DNA of 5,504 nt. It comes from Candidatus Saccharimonadota bacterium. Lineage in GTDB: Bacteria > Patescibacteriota > Saccharimonadia > Saccharimonadales > Saccharimonadaceae. Within the stretch, counting starts at the first letter, position 1; every line of letters begins with the position of its first letter. Under the pieces are notes generated by a model. That model saw nothing but the letters and a program-made list of their open reading frames with translations, was not told the DNA's origin and searched no databases. Positions 1 to 5,274 of this stretch are shown here, in pieces. The position numbers were made by a program, and so were the translations under genes. The stretch spans positions 1 to 5,504 of the forward strand of contig DODJ01000015.1 in the NCBI GenBank assembly GCA_003545655.1. Direction: 5' to 3'.

Positions 1-17
1 AATGCAATTGCATCCAT
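1..17 (-). CDS. atpE: ATP synthase Fo subunit c, N-terminal fragment (probable)
   Basis: Only the first five codons (Met-Asp-Ala-Ile-Ala) and two bases of the sixth lie in the window; the gene continues past the left edge. Subunit c is the small two-helix proteolipid that forms the proton-driven rotor ring of the ATP synthase. The identification rests mainly on context: it follows atpB on the same strand, as atpE does in most bacterial atp operons. A short Asp-Ala-Ile-Ala start also suits subunit c. The ATG at 17 is chosen because an AAAGGAG Shine-Dalgarno sits seven bases upstream; a second ATG, at 13, is out of frame and worse spaced. The gap to the atpB stop is 39 bases. The essential membrane carboxylate cannot be seen. 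Confidence 0.7.
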
Positions 18-24
18 TATTATT

Positions 25-31
25 CTCCTTT
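25..31 (-). promoter_or_regulatory. Strong Shine-Dalgarno of atpE
   Basis: Reverse strand reads AAAGGAG, seven bases before the ATG at 17, close to ideal for anti-Shine-Dalgarno pairing. The two upstream genes of this operon lack a comparable site. A strong atpE site fits the need for many copies of subunit c per complex against one of subunit a. Confidence 0.8.
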
Positions 32-45
32 AATTATTACTTTCC

Positions 46-54
46 ATTGTACCA
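46..54 (-). promoter_or_regulatory. Possible internal promoter for atpE (extended -10)
   Basis: On the reverse strand the atpB-atpE spacer contains TGGTACAAT, which fits the TGnTAnnnT extended -10 pattern. Its hexamer equals the one in front of smpB. Transcription would begin near 38-39, giving a leader of about 21-22 bases that still contains the AAAGGAG site. No recognisable -35 box is found at 69-74. The TGG lies just past the atpB stop, so the spacer could serve as a promoter without affecting coding. It is a pattern match only. Confidence 0.4.
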
Positions 55-56
55 TT

Positions 57-872
57 TCACCCCTTAACCTGGGCAGCCTTTTTCTTAGGATGAGCCGAGG
101 AGTGAGCAGGTGAGGGGCCGTGATGCGCCACGGCGAGCGAGGTAAAGATGAGCGTCAGGACAAAGAAGACATACGCCTGGATAAAGCCAATAAACAGTTC
201 GAAGATCATAAAGACCGGTAGCACCACCGCGGCAGCGTAACTGGTAAGCACCGCAATAACCAATAACAACACCTCACCAGCAAAGGCGTTACCAAACAAA
301 CGCAGCGCCAAGGCCATACCACGCGAGAATTCACCAATCAGTTCAAGCACACCTTCAAATGCGCCCACAGGATCCTTAAACGGATTGCGCAGGTAGCGCC
401 CAGCATTACTAAACATACCAAGGTATTTCACGGCGTAAATTTGCACCGTAATAATGGTGATAATCGCCAAACCTACCGTGAAATTAAGATCGGCAGTAAG
501 GCTTCGCAGTACCGGCACCCCGTTCCATTTAATGGAATCAAGCCCGGGGATAATACTCAGCCAGTAGTTGAGTAGTACGAAAAAGAAAATCGTTACGGCA
601 AGCGGAGTAATTTTACGGGCGAGTTTTTTATTGGGGATAATTCCGTCAATTTGCTTTAGCAGGCCTTCAAACACCCACTGCACCAACCCTACGAAGCGAT
701 TATACTTTCCTTTTTTTACTTTACCCGCTGCGTACCAAAGCACCCAAATAACGAGGGCGATGCCAATGACACCCGTGAATAGGGCGTTAGTAATAGGAAA
801 GCCGAAGATATAAAACAATGGCTCGGCAGAAATCGAGATATGGAGTTCGGTTGCGGCAAATATACTATTCAT
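57..872 (-). CDS. atpB: F1Fo ATP synthase subunit a
   Basis: This 271-residue integral membrane protein is the stator subunit that provides the two proton half-channels next to the c-ring. The family signature is clear: RLFGNAFAGE at 191-200, in which Arg191 corresponds to the essential E. coli Arg210 and Glu200 to Glu219. Gln232, in IQAYVFFVLT (231-240), corresponds to E. coli Gln252. TADLNFT at 126-132 is also typical. Hydrophobic segments lie near 31-50, 90-110, 130-148, 185-210 and 212-250. Length is normal for the family. After residue 250 there is a hydrophilic tail rich in His, Ser, Pro and Lys. The ATG shares its A with the TAA of the upstream AtpZ/AtpI-like gene (TAATG), and no good Shine-Dalgarno is present, so translation is probably coupled. 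Identification is secure. Confidence 0.97.
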   Translation of the reverse strand: MNSIFAATELHISISAEPLFYIFGFPITNALFTGVIGIALVIWVLWYAAGKVKKGKYNRFVGLVQWVFEGLLKQIDGIIPNKKLARKITPLAVTIFFFVLLNYWLSIIPGLDSIKWNGVPVLRSLTADLNFTVGLAIITIITVQIYAVKYLGMFSNAGRYLRNPFKDPVGAFEGVLELIGEFSRGMALALRLFGNAFAGEVLLLVIAVLTSYAAAVVLPVFMIFELFIGFIQAYVFFVLTLIFTSLAVAHHGPSPAHSSAHPKKKAAQVKG

Positions 873-1147
873 TAATTCAGAGGTTTCCGTACGTCACGCA
901 ACTGTTTCACAATTAATAGGATGCTTAGAGCAGTACCGCCAATAAGACATATAATTGTACCTACAGGAGCAATTCCGAGAAGGTGATCAAGCCCGATTCC
1001 TAAAAACACTCCCCCAAGTGTTGGCACAAACGCCCGCCACGTCGTATCTAACGCTGTTATAAAAATGAGCATAACAGGTGAGAGCGGTGGATTTGTGCGG
1101 GTCGTCCGGTTTTGTGGGTTGTTTTTCGGTCGGGGCGACTCGGTCAT
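872..1147 (-). CDS. AtpZ/AtpI-family small membrane protein, first gene of the atp operon
   Basis: The 91-residue product has a hydrophilic, Pro/Asn/Arg-rich N-terminus (1-23) and a membrane hairpin with helices near 39-58 and 61-81. The segment GGVFLGIGLDHLLGIAPVG (45-63), with its Gly-rich helix, Leu-Asp and loop Pro-Val-Gly, resembles AtpZ/AtpI-family proteins, which are encoded at the head of many atp operons and are implicated in Fo assembly or Mg2+/Ca2+ handling. Two helices fit AtpZ better than four-helix AtpI. The ATG at 1147 is preferred over an in-frame TTG at 1165, because the promoter's -10 box (1156-1161) lies between them and a transcript starting near 1149 would not contain the TTG. 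The stop overlaps the atpB start by one base. The family call rests on hairpin pattern and position, since such small proteins diverge widely. Confidence 0.8.
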   Translation of the reverse strand: MTESPRPKNNPQNRTTRTNPPLSPVMLIFITALDTTWRAFVPTLGGVFLGIGLDHLLGIAPVGTIICLIGGTALSILLIVKQLRDVRKPLN

Positions 1148-1155
1148 ACTGGTAT

Positions 1156-1184
1156 ATAATATCAAATAGCGCGTTTGTTAGCAA
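1156..1184 (-). promoter_or_regulatory. Promoter of the atp operon
   Basis: On the reverse strand a TTGCTA -35 box (1184-1179, four of six consensus bases) is separated by exactly 17 bases from a TATTAT -10 box (1161-1156). The -10 is preceded by TGA, making it an extended -10 (TGATATTAT). The expected start near 1149 is only about two bases before the ATG at 1147, and there is no Shine-Dalgarno, so the AtpZ/AtpI-like message should be essentially leaderless. The -35 box overlaps that of the divergent redoxin promoter. Confidence 0.65.
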
Positions 1185-1203
1185 AATAAATTTACTGTAT
1201 AAT
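1175..1203 (+). promoter_or_regulatory. Promoter of the redoxin-hydrolase operon
   Basis: A TTGTTA -35 box (1175-1180, four of six consensus bases) and a perfect TATAAT -10 box (1198-1203) are separated by 17 bases, the optimal spacing. Transcription should begin near 1210, giving a leader of about 23 bases that contains the GAGGG ribosome binding site. Bases 1179-1180 are shared with the -35 box of the divergent atp promoter. Confidence 0.75.
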
Positions 1204-1220
1204 GTATAGTAACGATAAAC

Positions 1221-1225
1221 GAGGG
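1221..1225 (+). promoter_or_regulatory. Shine-Dalgarno of the redoxin gene
   Basis: GAGGG lies seven bases before the ATG at 1233 and supports that start. It contrasts with the genes in this window whose starts lack such a site. Confidence 0.75.
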
Positions 1226-1232
1226 ACACACT

Positions 1233-1514
1233 ATGAGCACCACTAACGACCAACCACAAGTAACCGTCTACCGTACCAGCTGGTGCGCGTTTTGCCACAC
1301 TGAAATGCAGTGGCTTGACCGCCTGGGGGTGAAGTACGTCGCTAAAGATATTGAGGCCGACCAAGAGGCTCACGATGAACTTATGAAAAAGATCAACGGT
1401 GATTTCCGTGGCGTGCCGGTAACCGATGTTGCTGGTGACATCATTCTTGGGTTTGACCGCCCTAAGTTACAAGATTCCATCAAGGCGCATGGCCTTGCCC
1501 CAGCCGCGGCCTAA
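1233..1514 (+). CDS. Glutaredoxin-like / NrdH-type redoxin
   Basis: The 93-residue cytoplasmic protein has a thioredoxin fold of glutaredoxin size. After the first beta strand (VTVYRTSWC) comes the active site Cys18-Ala-Phe-Cys21, and these are its only two cysteines, as expected for a dithiol redoxin. GVPVTDV (60-66) carries the cis-proline Pro62 that sits beside the active site, and GF at 73-74 matches the Gly-Phe of the family's C-terminal helix region. The likely role is dithiol-disulfide exchange, for example reducing ribonucleotide reductase or other thiol enzymes. The Trp-Cys-x-x-Cys form is also seen in mycoredoxin-like proteins, so glutathione need not be the partner. It is first in a three-gene operon with its own promoter. 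The C-terminus ends in an Ala/Pro-rich tail. The fold is secure; the exact subfamily and partner are not. Confidence 0.92.
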   Translation: MSTTNDQPQVTVYRTSWCAFCHTEMQWLDRLGVKYVAKDIEADQEAHDELMKKINGDFRGVPVTDVAGDIILGFDRPKLQDSIKAHGLAPAAA

Positions 1515-1525
1515 GGGCTGTCGCT

Positions 1526-1533
1526 AAAGGAGG
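1526..1533 (+). promoter_or_regulatory. Strong Shine-Dalgarno of the 186-residue protein gene
   Basis: AAAGGAGG matches the anti-Shine-Dalgarno almost fully and lies five bases before the ATG at 1539. It decides the start: an in-frame GTG at 1533 overlaps this site and would have no ribosome binding site of its own. Confidence 0.85.
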
Positions 1534-1538
1534 TGCGA

Positions 1539-2099
1539 ATGGACCCTAATGATACCGAGCGCTTTTTACACGCACTCCCCCCTGAAAAGCAGGGTGACGC
1601 AGAGAAGTTGTCCGAAATAGGCGCTCTAAAGGAGACAATAGACACTCAAGTGTCTGTGTGGCACGAACAATTGCGCCACCCCTCTATGCGAGAACATATT
1701 ATCGCAACGGTTATCGCCGATACCTCGGGCCCTAACGAACCTCTCCCTAGCGACCAGACACTGAAAGATACACTAGGGCTAAATGAAGAAGAAATAACCC
1801 TGCGCAAGCAGCACCGTGCGCGACAAGAGCAGCTTGCAACTGTTAGTACGGACGAATCACTGGACGCACATCCCATCCACCATCCTGCGTATGCTGAATA
1901 TTTCGCTCGGCTTGCTGTATTCGAACATAACCCTGATGTTTCGCCTGAGTTTGCCGAATTTACGAAACGGATGTATCGTTTGTTCGTTGCAAAAGAGGCT
2001 GTTGCCGAGCAATTAGGATTACAGCTTGATACTAACGACACGTACGATTTCGGAAGTGTCCTTGACGCCGTTGTACGAAGCCAGTATAAAACAGTGTAG
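1539..2099 (+). CDS. Uncharacterised soluble acidic protein, 186 residues
   Basis: I do not recognise a family. The protein is hydrophilic, rich in Glu, Asp, Gln and His, with no signal peptide, membrane segment or cysteine. It reads as mostly alpha-helical: helices probably around 16-60, 82-105, 117-130 and 136-160, with turn regions at 61-72 (Ser-Gly-Pro, Pro-Leu-Pro) and 104-116. The stretch HPIHHPAYAEYFARL (111-125) is the most distinctive local sequence; its clustered His residues could bind a metal, but no known motif matches. It starts 24 bases after the redoxin stop, has a very strong Shine-Dalgarno, and its TAG stop overlaps the GTG start of the hydrolase gene. It is therefore translated as part of the operon and is a real gene. 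Codon use resembles its neighbours. A role linked to redox or to the hydrolase is only a guess from position. Confidence 0.85.
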   Translation: MDPNDTERFLHALPPEKQGDAEKLSEIGALKETIDTQVSVWHEQLRHPSMREHIIATVIADTSGPNEPLPSDQTLKDTLGLNEEEITLRKQHRARQEQLATVSTDESLDAHPIHHPAYAEYFARLAVFEHNPDVSPEFAEFTKRMYRLFVAKEAVAEQLGLQLDTNDTYDFGSVLDAVVRSQYKTV

Positions 2100-2884
2100 T
2101 GAAACGTAAAAAACCAACACTCGTTATGATTCATGGCTTCCGTGGCACCCACCACGGCCTACTCCCCATCGCAAAAAAACTTAAAGGGTTCGACATTGTT
2201 GTGCCCGATTTACCCGGGTTTGGCAAAGGCGCTCATTTAAAAACCTACGACCTCGCCGGTTATGTTTCCTGGCTCCATCGGTTTATGCAGCGGCTACAAC
2301 TCGACGAACCACCTATACTACTTGGTCACTCGTTTGGAAGCATTATTTGTGCTGCATACGCCAAACAGTATCCAAATACCATCACAAAACTCGTCCTCGT
2401 GAACCCCATTGGCGCACCGGCACTTGAGGGCCCCAAGAAAGTACTCACAAGGCTGGCTATCTTCTACTACACCATAGGGGCGAAGCTTCCCGAAAGACCT
2501 GCGAAAAAGTGGCTGGCCGCAAAGCCTATCGTGCGCATTATGAGCATCTCTATGGCAAAAACAGACAGCAAAGAACTACGTAGGTTTATCCACGCCCAGC
2601 ACGATGAATACTTTAGCCGTTTCCATAGCGCGCAGTCGGTACTTGAAGGCTTTACCACCTCAGTGAGCCACACTGTTGGCGACTTTGCGCCGTACATTCA
2701 GGTTCCGACGCTCCTTATTGCCGGTAGCCTTGATGATATTACCCCGCTTAGTGCTCAGTATGCCTTGGTAAAAAAATTCCCTTCAGCGAAGCTAAAGGTT
2801 ATTAACGACGTAGGGCACTTAACGCACTACGAGACACCAGAGGCAGTTGCGAAGCACGTTCAGGCTTTTACTAAACTAGTGTAA
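2099..2884 (+). CDS. Alpha/beta-fold hydrolase
   Basis: This 261-residue enzyme has the full alpha/beta-hydrolase layout. After the first core strand comes HGF (12-14), the oxyanion-hole motif. PDLPGFGKG (36-44) is the typical loop, and GHSFGS (76-81) is the nucleophile elbow with Ser78. A helical cap follows at about 110-190. The likely acid is Asp212 in GSLDDITP (209-216), and His240 in VGH completes the triad. Length is normal. No signal peptide is present, so it acts in the cytoplasm, perhaps as an esterase, lipase or related hydrolase; the substrate cannot be inferred. The GTG start shares its G with the previous TAG stop (TAGTG) and lacks a Shine-Dalgarno, indicating coupling. A later ATG (codon 10) would remove the first beta strand. 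The 3' end overlaps the convergent glycosyltransferase gene by 25 bases. Confidence 0.93.
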   Translation: MKRKKPTLVMIHGFRGTHHGLLPIAKKLKGFDIVVPDLPGFGKGAHLKTYDLAGYVSWLHRFMQRLQLDEPPILLGHSFGSIICAAYAKQYPNTITKLVLVNPIGAPALEGPKKVLTRLAIFYYTIGAKLPERPAKKWLAAKPIVRIMSISMAKTDSKELRRFIHAQHDEYFSRFHSAQSVLEGFTTSVSHTVGDFAPYIQVPTLLIAGSLDDITPLSAQYALVKKFPSAKLKVINDVGHLTHYETPEAVAKHVQAFTKLV

Positions 2885-4029
2885 ATATCCTCGAAGCGTT
2901 TCAGGGTAGTACGCATATCATGTGTGTTGGCGATAGCAAGACTTTCGGCACTCATTGCGGTACGCTTCGCAGGGTCAGAAAGAATCGCAACAATACCGTC
3001 GGCTATCATCACTTCGTCGTCTTGCTCACACAAATATCCGTTACGCTGATCTTGGCAAAGCTCCTTCAGAGCTCCCGCATCCACCGCCACTATCGGCTGG
3101 CCACTGGCCATGGCCTCAAGGGTAGCAATACTTTGGAGTTCTGCGGGTGATGGCATGGCAAACACGGTGCCAATTTTGTGCAGCGCCTGAAGATCCTCGT
3201 CACTGACGCGCCCAGTAAGTGTAACTGATTCCTCTAAGCCTAACTGTTTCGCTAATGTATGGAGTGCTGGTTTTTCGGTACCGTCACCCACAATCACCAA
3301 ATGAGCCGTTGGGATAATACTTTTTACTCGCACGAAGGCACGTACCAGTACGGGCAGGTGCTTTTCAGCATCGAGCCGCCCGACATACGTCACAATTGGA
3401 GCTCCTTTTGGAATCGCAAAACGTTCATATACTTCGTCAGGTGCTTGCCCGGGCGTGAAGTGTGTAAGGTCGATACCATTCGACACGGGTTCCATCGGAG
3501 TGGTAATTTTATCACTGGCATTAAACATATCAATGGCCGACTGTGTAGGCATAGTAATAAAATCTGCTTTCGAATGGAAGCGTGCGCCATATGCTTTTAG
3601 AATGTAGTTAATAGGTCGAGATACTGGTGCCAGTAGCTTAAGGTTATCCATAAGGTTTTCAGGCATCGCGTGGTTAGTACTGACAATCGGAATGCCCAGT
3701 TTATTTCCAAACCGCATTGCCGCTTGGCCAATCCACATCAGCATTTGGATGTGAATAACATCGGGGTCAAAATCTTCAATAATTTTTCGTACTTCACGTG
3801 CTGGGTTAAGGGATATACGGAAATTCTGATAGAAAGGAAAGGGGACTGAAACCGTCCGAACAATAACGTGGTTACCGTCCACTTCTTTGCACTTTTTCCC
3901 CGTTTGGCTTGGAGCAATCACCAGCACCTCGTGGCCCATATCGGCAAGGCCGCGGGCTAAATTACGGCTAAACGTAGCCACGCCATTAATCGTGGGGTAA
4001 TGGAGATCGGACGCTATAAGAATTTTCAT
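2860..4029 (-). CDS. GT4-family glycosyltransferase (GT-B fold)
   Basis: The 389-residue protein shows both Rossmann halves of a GT-B retaining glycosyltransferase. The N-terminal acceptor domain starts with MKILIASDLHYPTINGVATF, whose Asn15-Gly16 loop is typical. DPDVIHIQ (88-95) follows, and SNGID (183-187) marks the domain junction. The donor domain has YVGRLDAEKH (215-224), with Arg218 and Lys223 placed to contact the nucleotide diphosphate, and the EX7E motif Glu297...Glu305 followed by AMASGQPIVA. The N-terminus resembles PimA- and diacylglycerol-glucosyltransferase-like enzymes, so a membrane glycolipid or envelope glycan is plausible, but donor and acceptor are unknown. No membrane segment is seen; such enzymes usually associate with the inner leaflet. 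The ATG at 4029 has no Shine-Dalgarno and lies 12 bases after a -10 box. It diverges from a second glycosyltransferase. Confidence 0.93.
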   Translation of the reverse strand: MKILIASDLHYPTINGVATFSRNLARGLADMGHEVLVIAPSQTGKKCKEVDGNHVIVRTVSVPFPFYQNFRISLNPAREVRKIIEDFDPDVIHIQMLMWIGQAAMRFGNKLGIPIVSTNHAMPENLMDNLKLLAPVSRPINYILKAYGARFHSKADFITMPTQSAIDMFNASDKITTPMEPVSNGIDLTHFTPGQAPDEVYERFAIPKGAPIVTYVGRLDAEKHLPVLVRAFVRVKSIIPTAHLVIVGDGTEKPALHTLAKQLGLEESVTLTGRVSDEDLQALHKIGTVFAMPSPAELQSIATLEAMASGQPIVAVDAGALKELCQDQRNGYLCEQDDEVMIADGIVAILSDPAKRTAMSAESLAIANTHDMRTTLKRFEDIYTSLVKA

Positions 4030-4041
4030 AGTCTAGGGTTG

Positions 4042-4050
4042 ATTATACCA
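4042..4050 (-). promoter_or_regulatory. Extended -10 promoter of the reverse-strand glycosyltransferase
   Basis: On the reverse strand TGGTATAAT combines a TGn extension with a perfect TATAAT (4047-4042). The -35 position (4065-4070) has no good match. Transcription should start at about 4034-4035, leaving a leader of roughly five or six bases before the ATG at 4029, with no Shine-Dalgarno. A nearly leaderless message is expected. Confidence 0.65.
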
Positions 4051-4102
4051 CGGTGTGCGGCGAGCCTACGTTTCCAAAGCGCTCTCTCCGAAAATACACA
4101 AG

Positions 4103-4136
4103 AAACATACAAGATATATACAAGCTTTGTATGTTT
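4103..4136. repeat. Inverted repeat with ATACAAG boxes, candidate operator
   Basis: AAACATACAA (4103-4112) and TTGTATGTTT (4127-4136) are perfect 10-bp inverted arms around a 14-base centre. Within the element ATACAAG occurs directly at 4107-4113 and 4118-4124, 11 bases apart (one helical turn), and in inverted form as CTTTGTAT at 4125-4132. A looser copy, ATACACAAG, lies at 4094-4102. The element sits in the 148-base spacer between two divergent glycosyltransferase genes, just upstream of where a -35 box would fall for the forward gene. Without a T-tract, and lying upstream of both genes, it is a poor terminator candidate. A binding site for a dimeric regulator is the best reading, but the regulator is unknown. 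Confidence 0.55.
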
Positions 4137-4157
4137 GCGGTGGGCTCGGAAAAGCCA

Positions 4158-4166
4158 TGGTAAAAT
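4158..4166 (+). promoter_or_regulatory. Extended -10 promoter of the forward-strand glycosyltransferase
   Basis: TGGTAAAAT fits TGnTAnnnT and ends 11 bases before the ATG at 4178. The expected start near 4173 leaves a leader of about five bases and no Shine-Dalgarno. No good -35 box is seen at 4138-4143, which would suit either an extended -10 promoter or one helped by a protein bound at the repeat ending at 4136. Confidence 0.6.
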
Positions 4167-4177
4167 CATAGCTAGAT

Positions 4178-5239
4178 ATGAAGCTGTTTTTTGATGCCCG
4201 CTACACCCGCACCGACTACCACGACGGCATTAGCCGCTACTCGGCCGAGCTTGGGAACGCCCTCGCCAAGCTCACTCCCGTGACGTTTCTTATTTGTGAT
4301 GACGGGCAAAAAAAGTGGTTTCCTGACGACGCCTCGTTCATAAAAATCCACCCCGGTACCTCTATAAAAGAGCCCTTTACGGCGCTTATCTTAAATAAGT
4401 ACGCCCCCGACGTTGTCTATAGCCCTATGCAAACTATTGGTACACTTGGCCGTCGCTACACTTCAGTTCTTACCCCGCAGGATATGATTTACTACCGCCA
4501 TCCCAGCGCACCAAAGTTCCTCCCCTTACTAGTACGAGCAGGTTGGTGGCTCTATCATCAGGCCTATTGGCCGCAGCGGCTCATCCTTAAAGGCGGAGAC
4601 ATTATTACTACCGTAAGTAATACTTCAGCAGAAGACCTACGACGAGCGCGTATGACCGACAAGCCAATTCATGTGGTGTATAATGCGCCACAACAGTTTA
4701 CGAAGCACCCCGCCAAACACGCTAAAACTATAAAGAATATTATCTACATGGGCTCTTTTATGGAGTACAAAAATGTTGAAACGCTTGTTAAAGGTATGGA
4801 ATGGCTCCCAGGCAGGACACTGCATCTTTTAAGCCGTATTCGTCCCGAGCGCAAAGCCGAACTTGAAACGCTTATCCCCGAAGGTGCTGCGGTTATGTTC
4901 CATAATGGCGTGACGGATGATGAATACGAGAAGTTGCTTGCCAACAATGCACTCCTCGCCACCGCCAGTTACGATGAAGGCTATGGAATACCCGTTGCCG
5001 AAGCGATGGCCATGGGTGTCCCCGTGGTTATAAGTGATACCCCTGTTTTTCATGAAGTCGGTGCCGATGGAGCGCTCTACTTCAACCCAAGCTCTGCCGA
5101 AGATTTTGCCAGCGCCGTCAAAGAACTTGACGCTACCGAATTCCGTAAGGCCTTGGTGCAAAAAGCCTATCGCCATGTCGGCACATTTAGTTGGGAAAAA
5201 TCAGCAAAAGTGCTACTAAAGGCTATTCGCCGGCAATAA
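4178..5239 (+). CDS. GT4-family glycosyltransferase, mannosyltransferase-like
   Basis: This 353-residue GT-B enzyme is distinct from the divergent glycosyltransferase beside it. The N-terminal part has DYHDGISRYSAEL (13-25), whose Gly-Ile-Ser-Arg-Tyr is common in O-antigen and exopolysaccharide GT4 enzymes, then APDVVYSP (76-83) and TVSNTSAEDL (145-154). The donor domain has IIYMGSFMEYKN (188-199) with Lys198, and an EX7E motif in DEGYGIPVAEA (266-276; Glu267 and Glu275), followed by AMGVPVVISD. The Glu-Gly-Tyr-Gly-Ile-Pro version is typical of mannosyltransferase-like members, though donor specificity cannot be decided. No membrane segment or signal peptide is present; action is probably at the cytoplasmic face, on an envelope polysaccharide or glycolipid. 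The ATG at 4178 lacks a Shine-Dalgarno. smpB begins 35 bases downstream, apparently from its own promoter. Confidence 0.93.
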   Translation: MKLFFDARYTRTDYHDGISRYSAELGNALAKLTPVTFLICDDGQKKWFPDDASFIKIHPGTSIKEPFTALILNKYAPDVVYSPMQTIGTLGRRYTSVLTPQDMIYYRHPSAPKFLPLLVRAGWWLYHQAYWPQRLILKGGDIITTVSNTSAEDLRRARMTDKPIHVVYNAPQQFTKHPAKHAKTIKNIIYMGSFMEYKNVETLVKGMEWLPGRTLHLLSRIRPERKAELETLIPEGAAVMFHNGVTDDEYEKLLANNALLATASYDEGYGIPVAEAMAMGVPVVISDTPVFHEVGADGALYFNPSSAEDFASAVKELDATEFRKALVQKAYRHVGTFSWEKSAKVLLKAIRRQ

Positions 5240-5257
5240 ATACTCAGCCCCCTTATC

Positions 5258-5266
5258 TGTTACAAT
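5258..5266 (+). promoter_or_regulatory. Extended -10 promoter of smpB
   Basis: TGTTACAAT fits TGnTAnnnT and ends eight bases before the smpB ATG at 5275. The predicted start near 5273 leaves about two bases of leader and no Shine-Dalgarno, so a leaderless message is expected. No -35 match is seen at 5238-5243. Read-through from the glycosyltransferase gene 35 bases upstream is also possible, because no terminator is visible between them. Confidence 0.6.
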
Positions 5267-5274
5267 AAGTAATT

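Noticed and set aside
1148..1165. In-frame TTG start at 1165 that would add six residues to the AtpZ/AtpI-like protein.
   Set aside because: The added codons overlap the TATTAT -10 box, so the predicted transcript would begin after the TTG. The ATG at 1147 fits the promoter better.
987..1373. Reverse-strand open frame of 128 codons crossing the divergent promoter region.
   Set aside because: It runs through both promoters, the antisense of the redoxin gene and part of the AtpZ/AtpI-like gene in another frame. The protein shows no recognisable motif.
1646..2155. Reverse-strand open frame of 169 codons opposite the 186-residue protein gene.
   Set aside because: The translation is Ser/Cys-rich with no family features and no promoter. 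The forward gene has a strong Shine-Dalgarno and tight operon spacing, so this is its shadow.
2892..2969. Inverted pair CGAAGCG / CGCTTCG considered as a terminator for the hydrolase operon.
   Set aside because: The arms are 64 bases apart, lie inside the glycosyltransferase coding region, and have no T-tract.
4061..4148. CGAGCC / GGCTCG pair flanking the ATACAAG cluster, considered as an outer operator arm.
   Set aside because: The arms are only six bases and 76 bases apart, which is likely by chance. No other symmetry supports it.
4679..4684. A perfect TATAAT inside the forward glycosyltransferase gene.
   Set aside because: It encodes part of Val-Val-Tyr-Asn-Ala-Pro, a region expected to be conserved. 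No start codon or gene follows on the same strand within a sensible distance.
4829..5176. Reverse-strand open frame of 115 codons inside the forward glycosyltransferase gene.
   Set aside because: It is antisense to the conserved donor domain with the EX7E motif and resembles no known protein.
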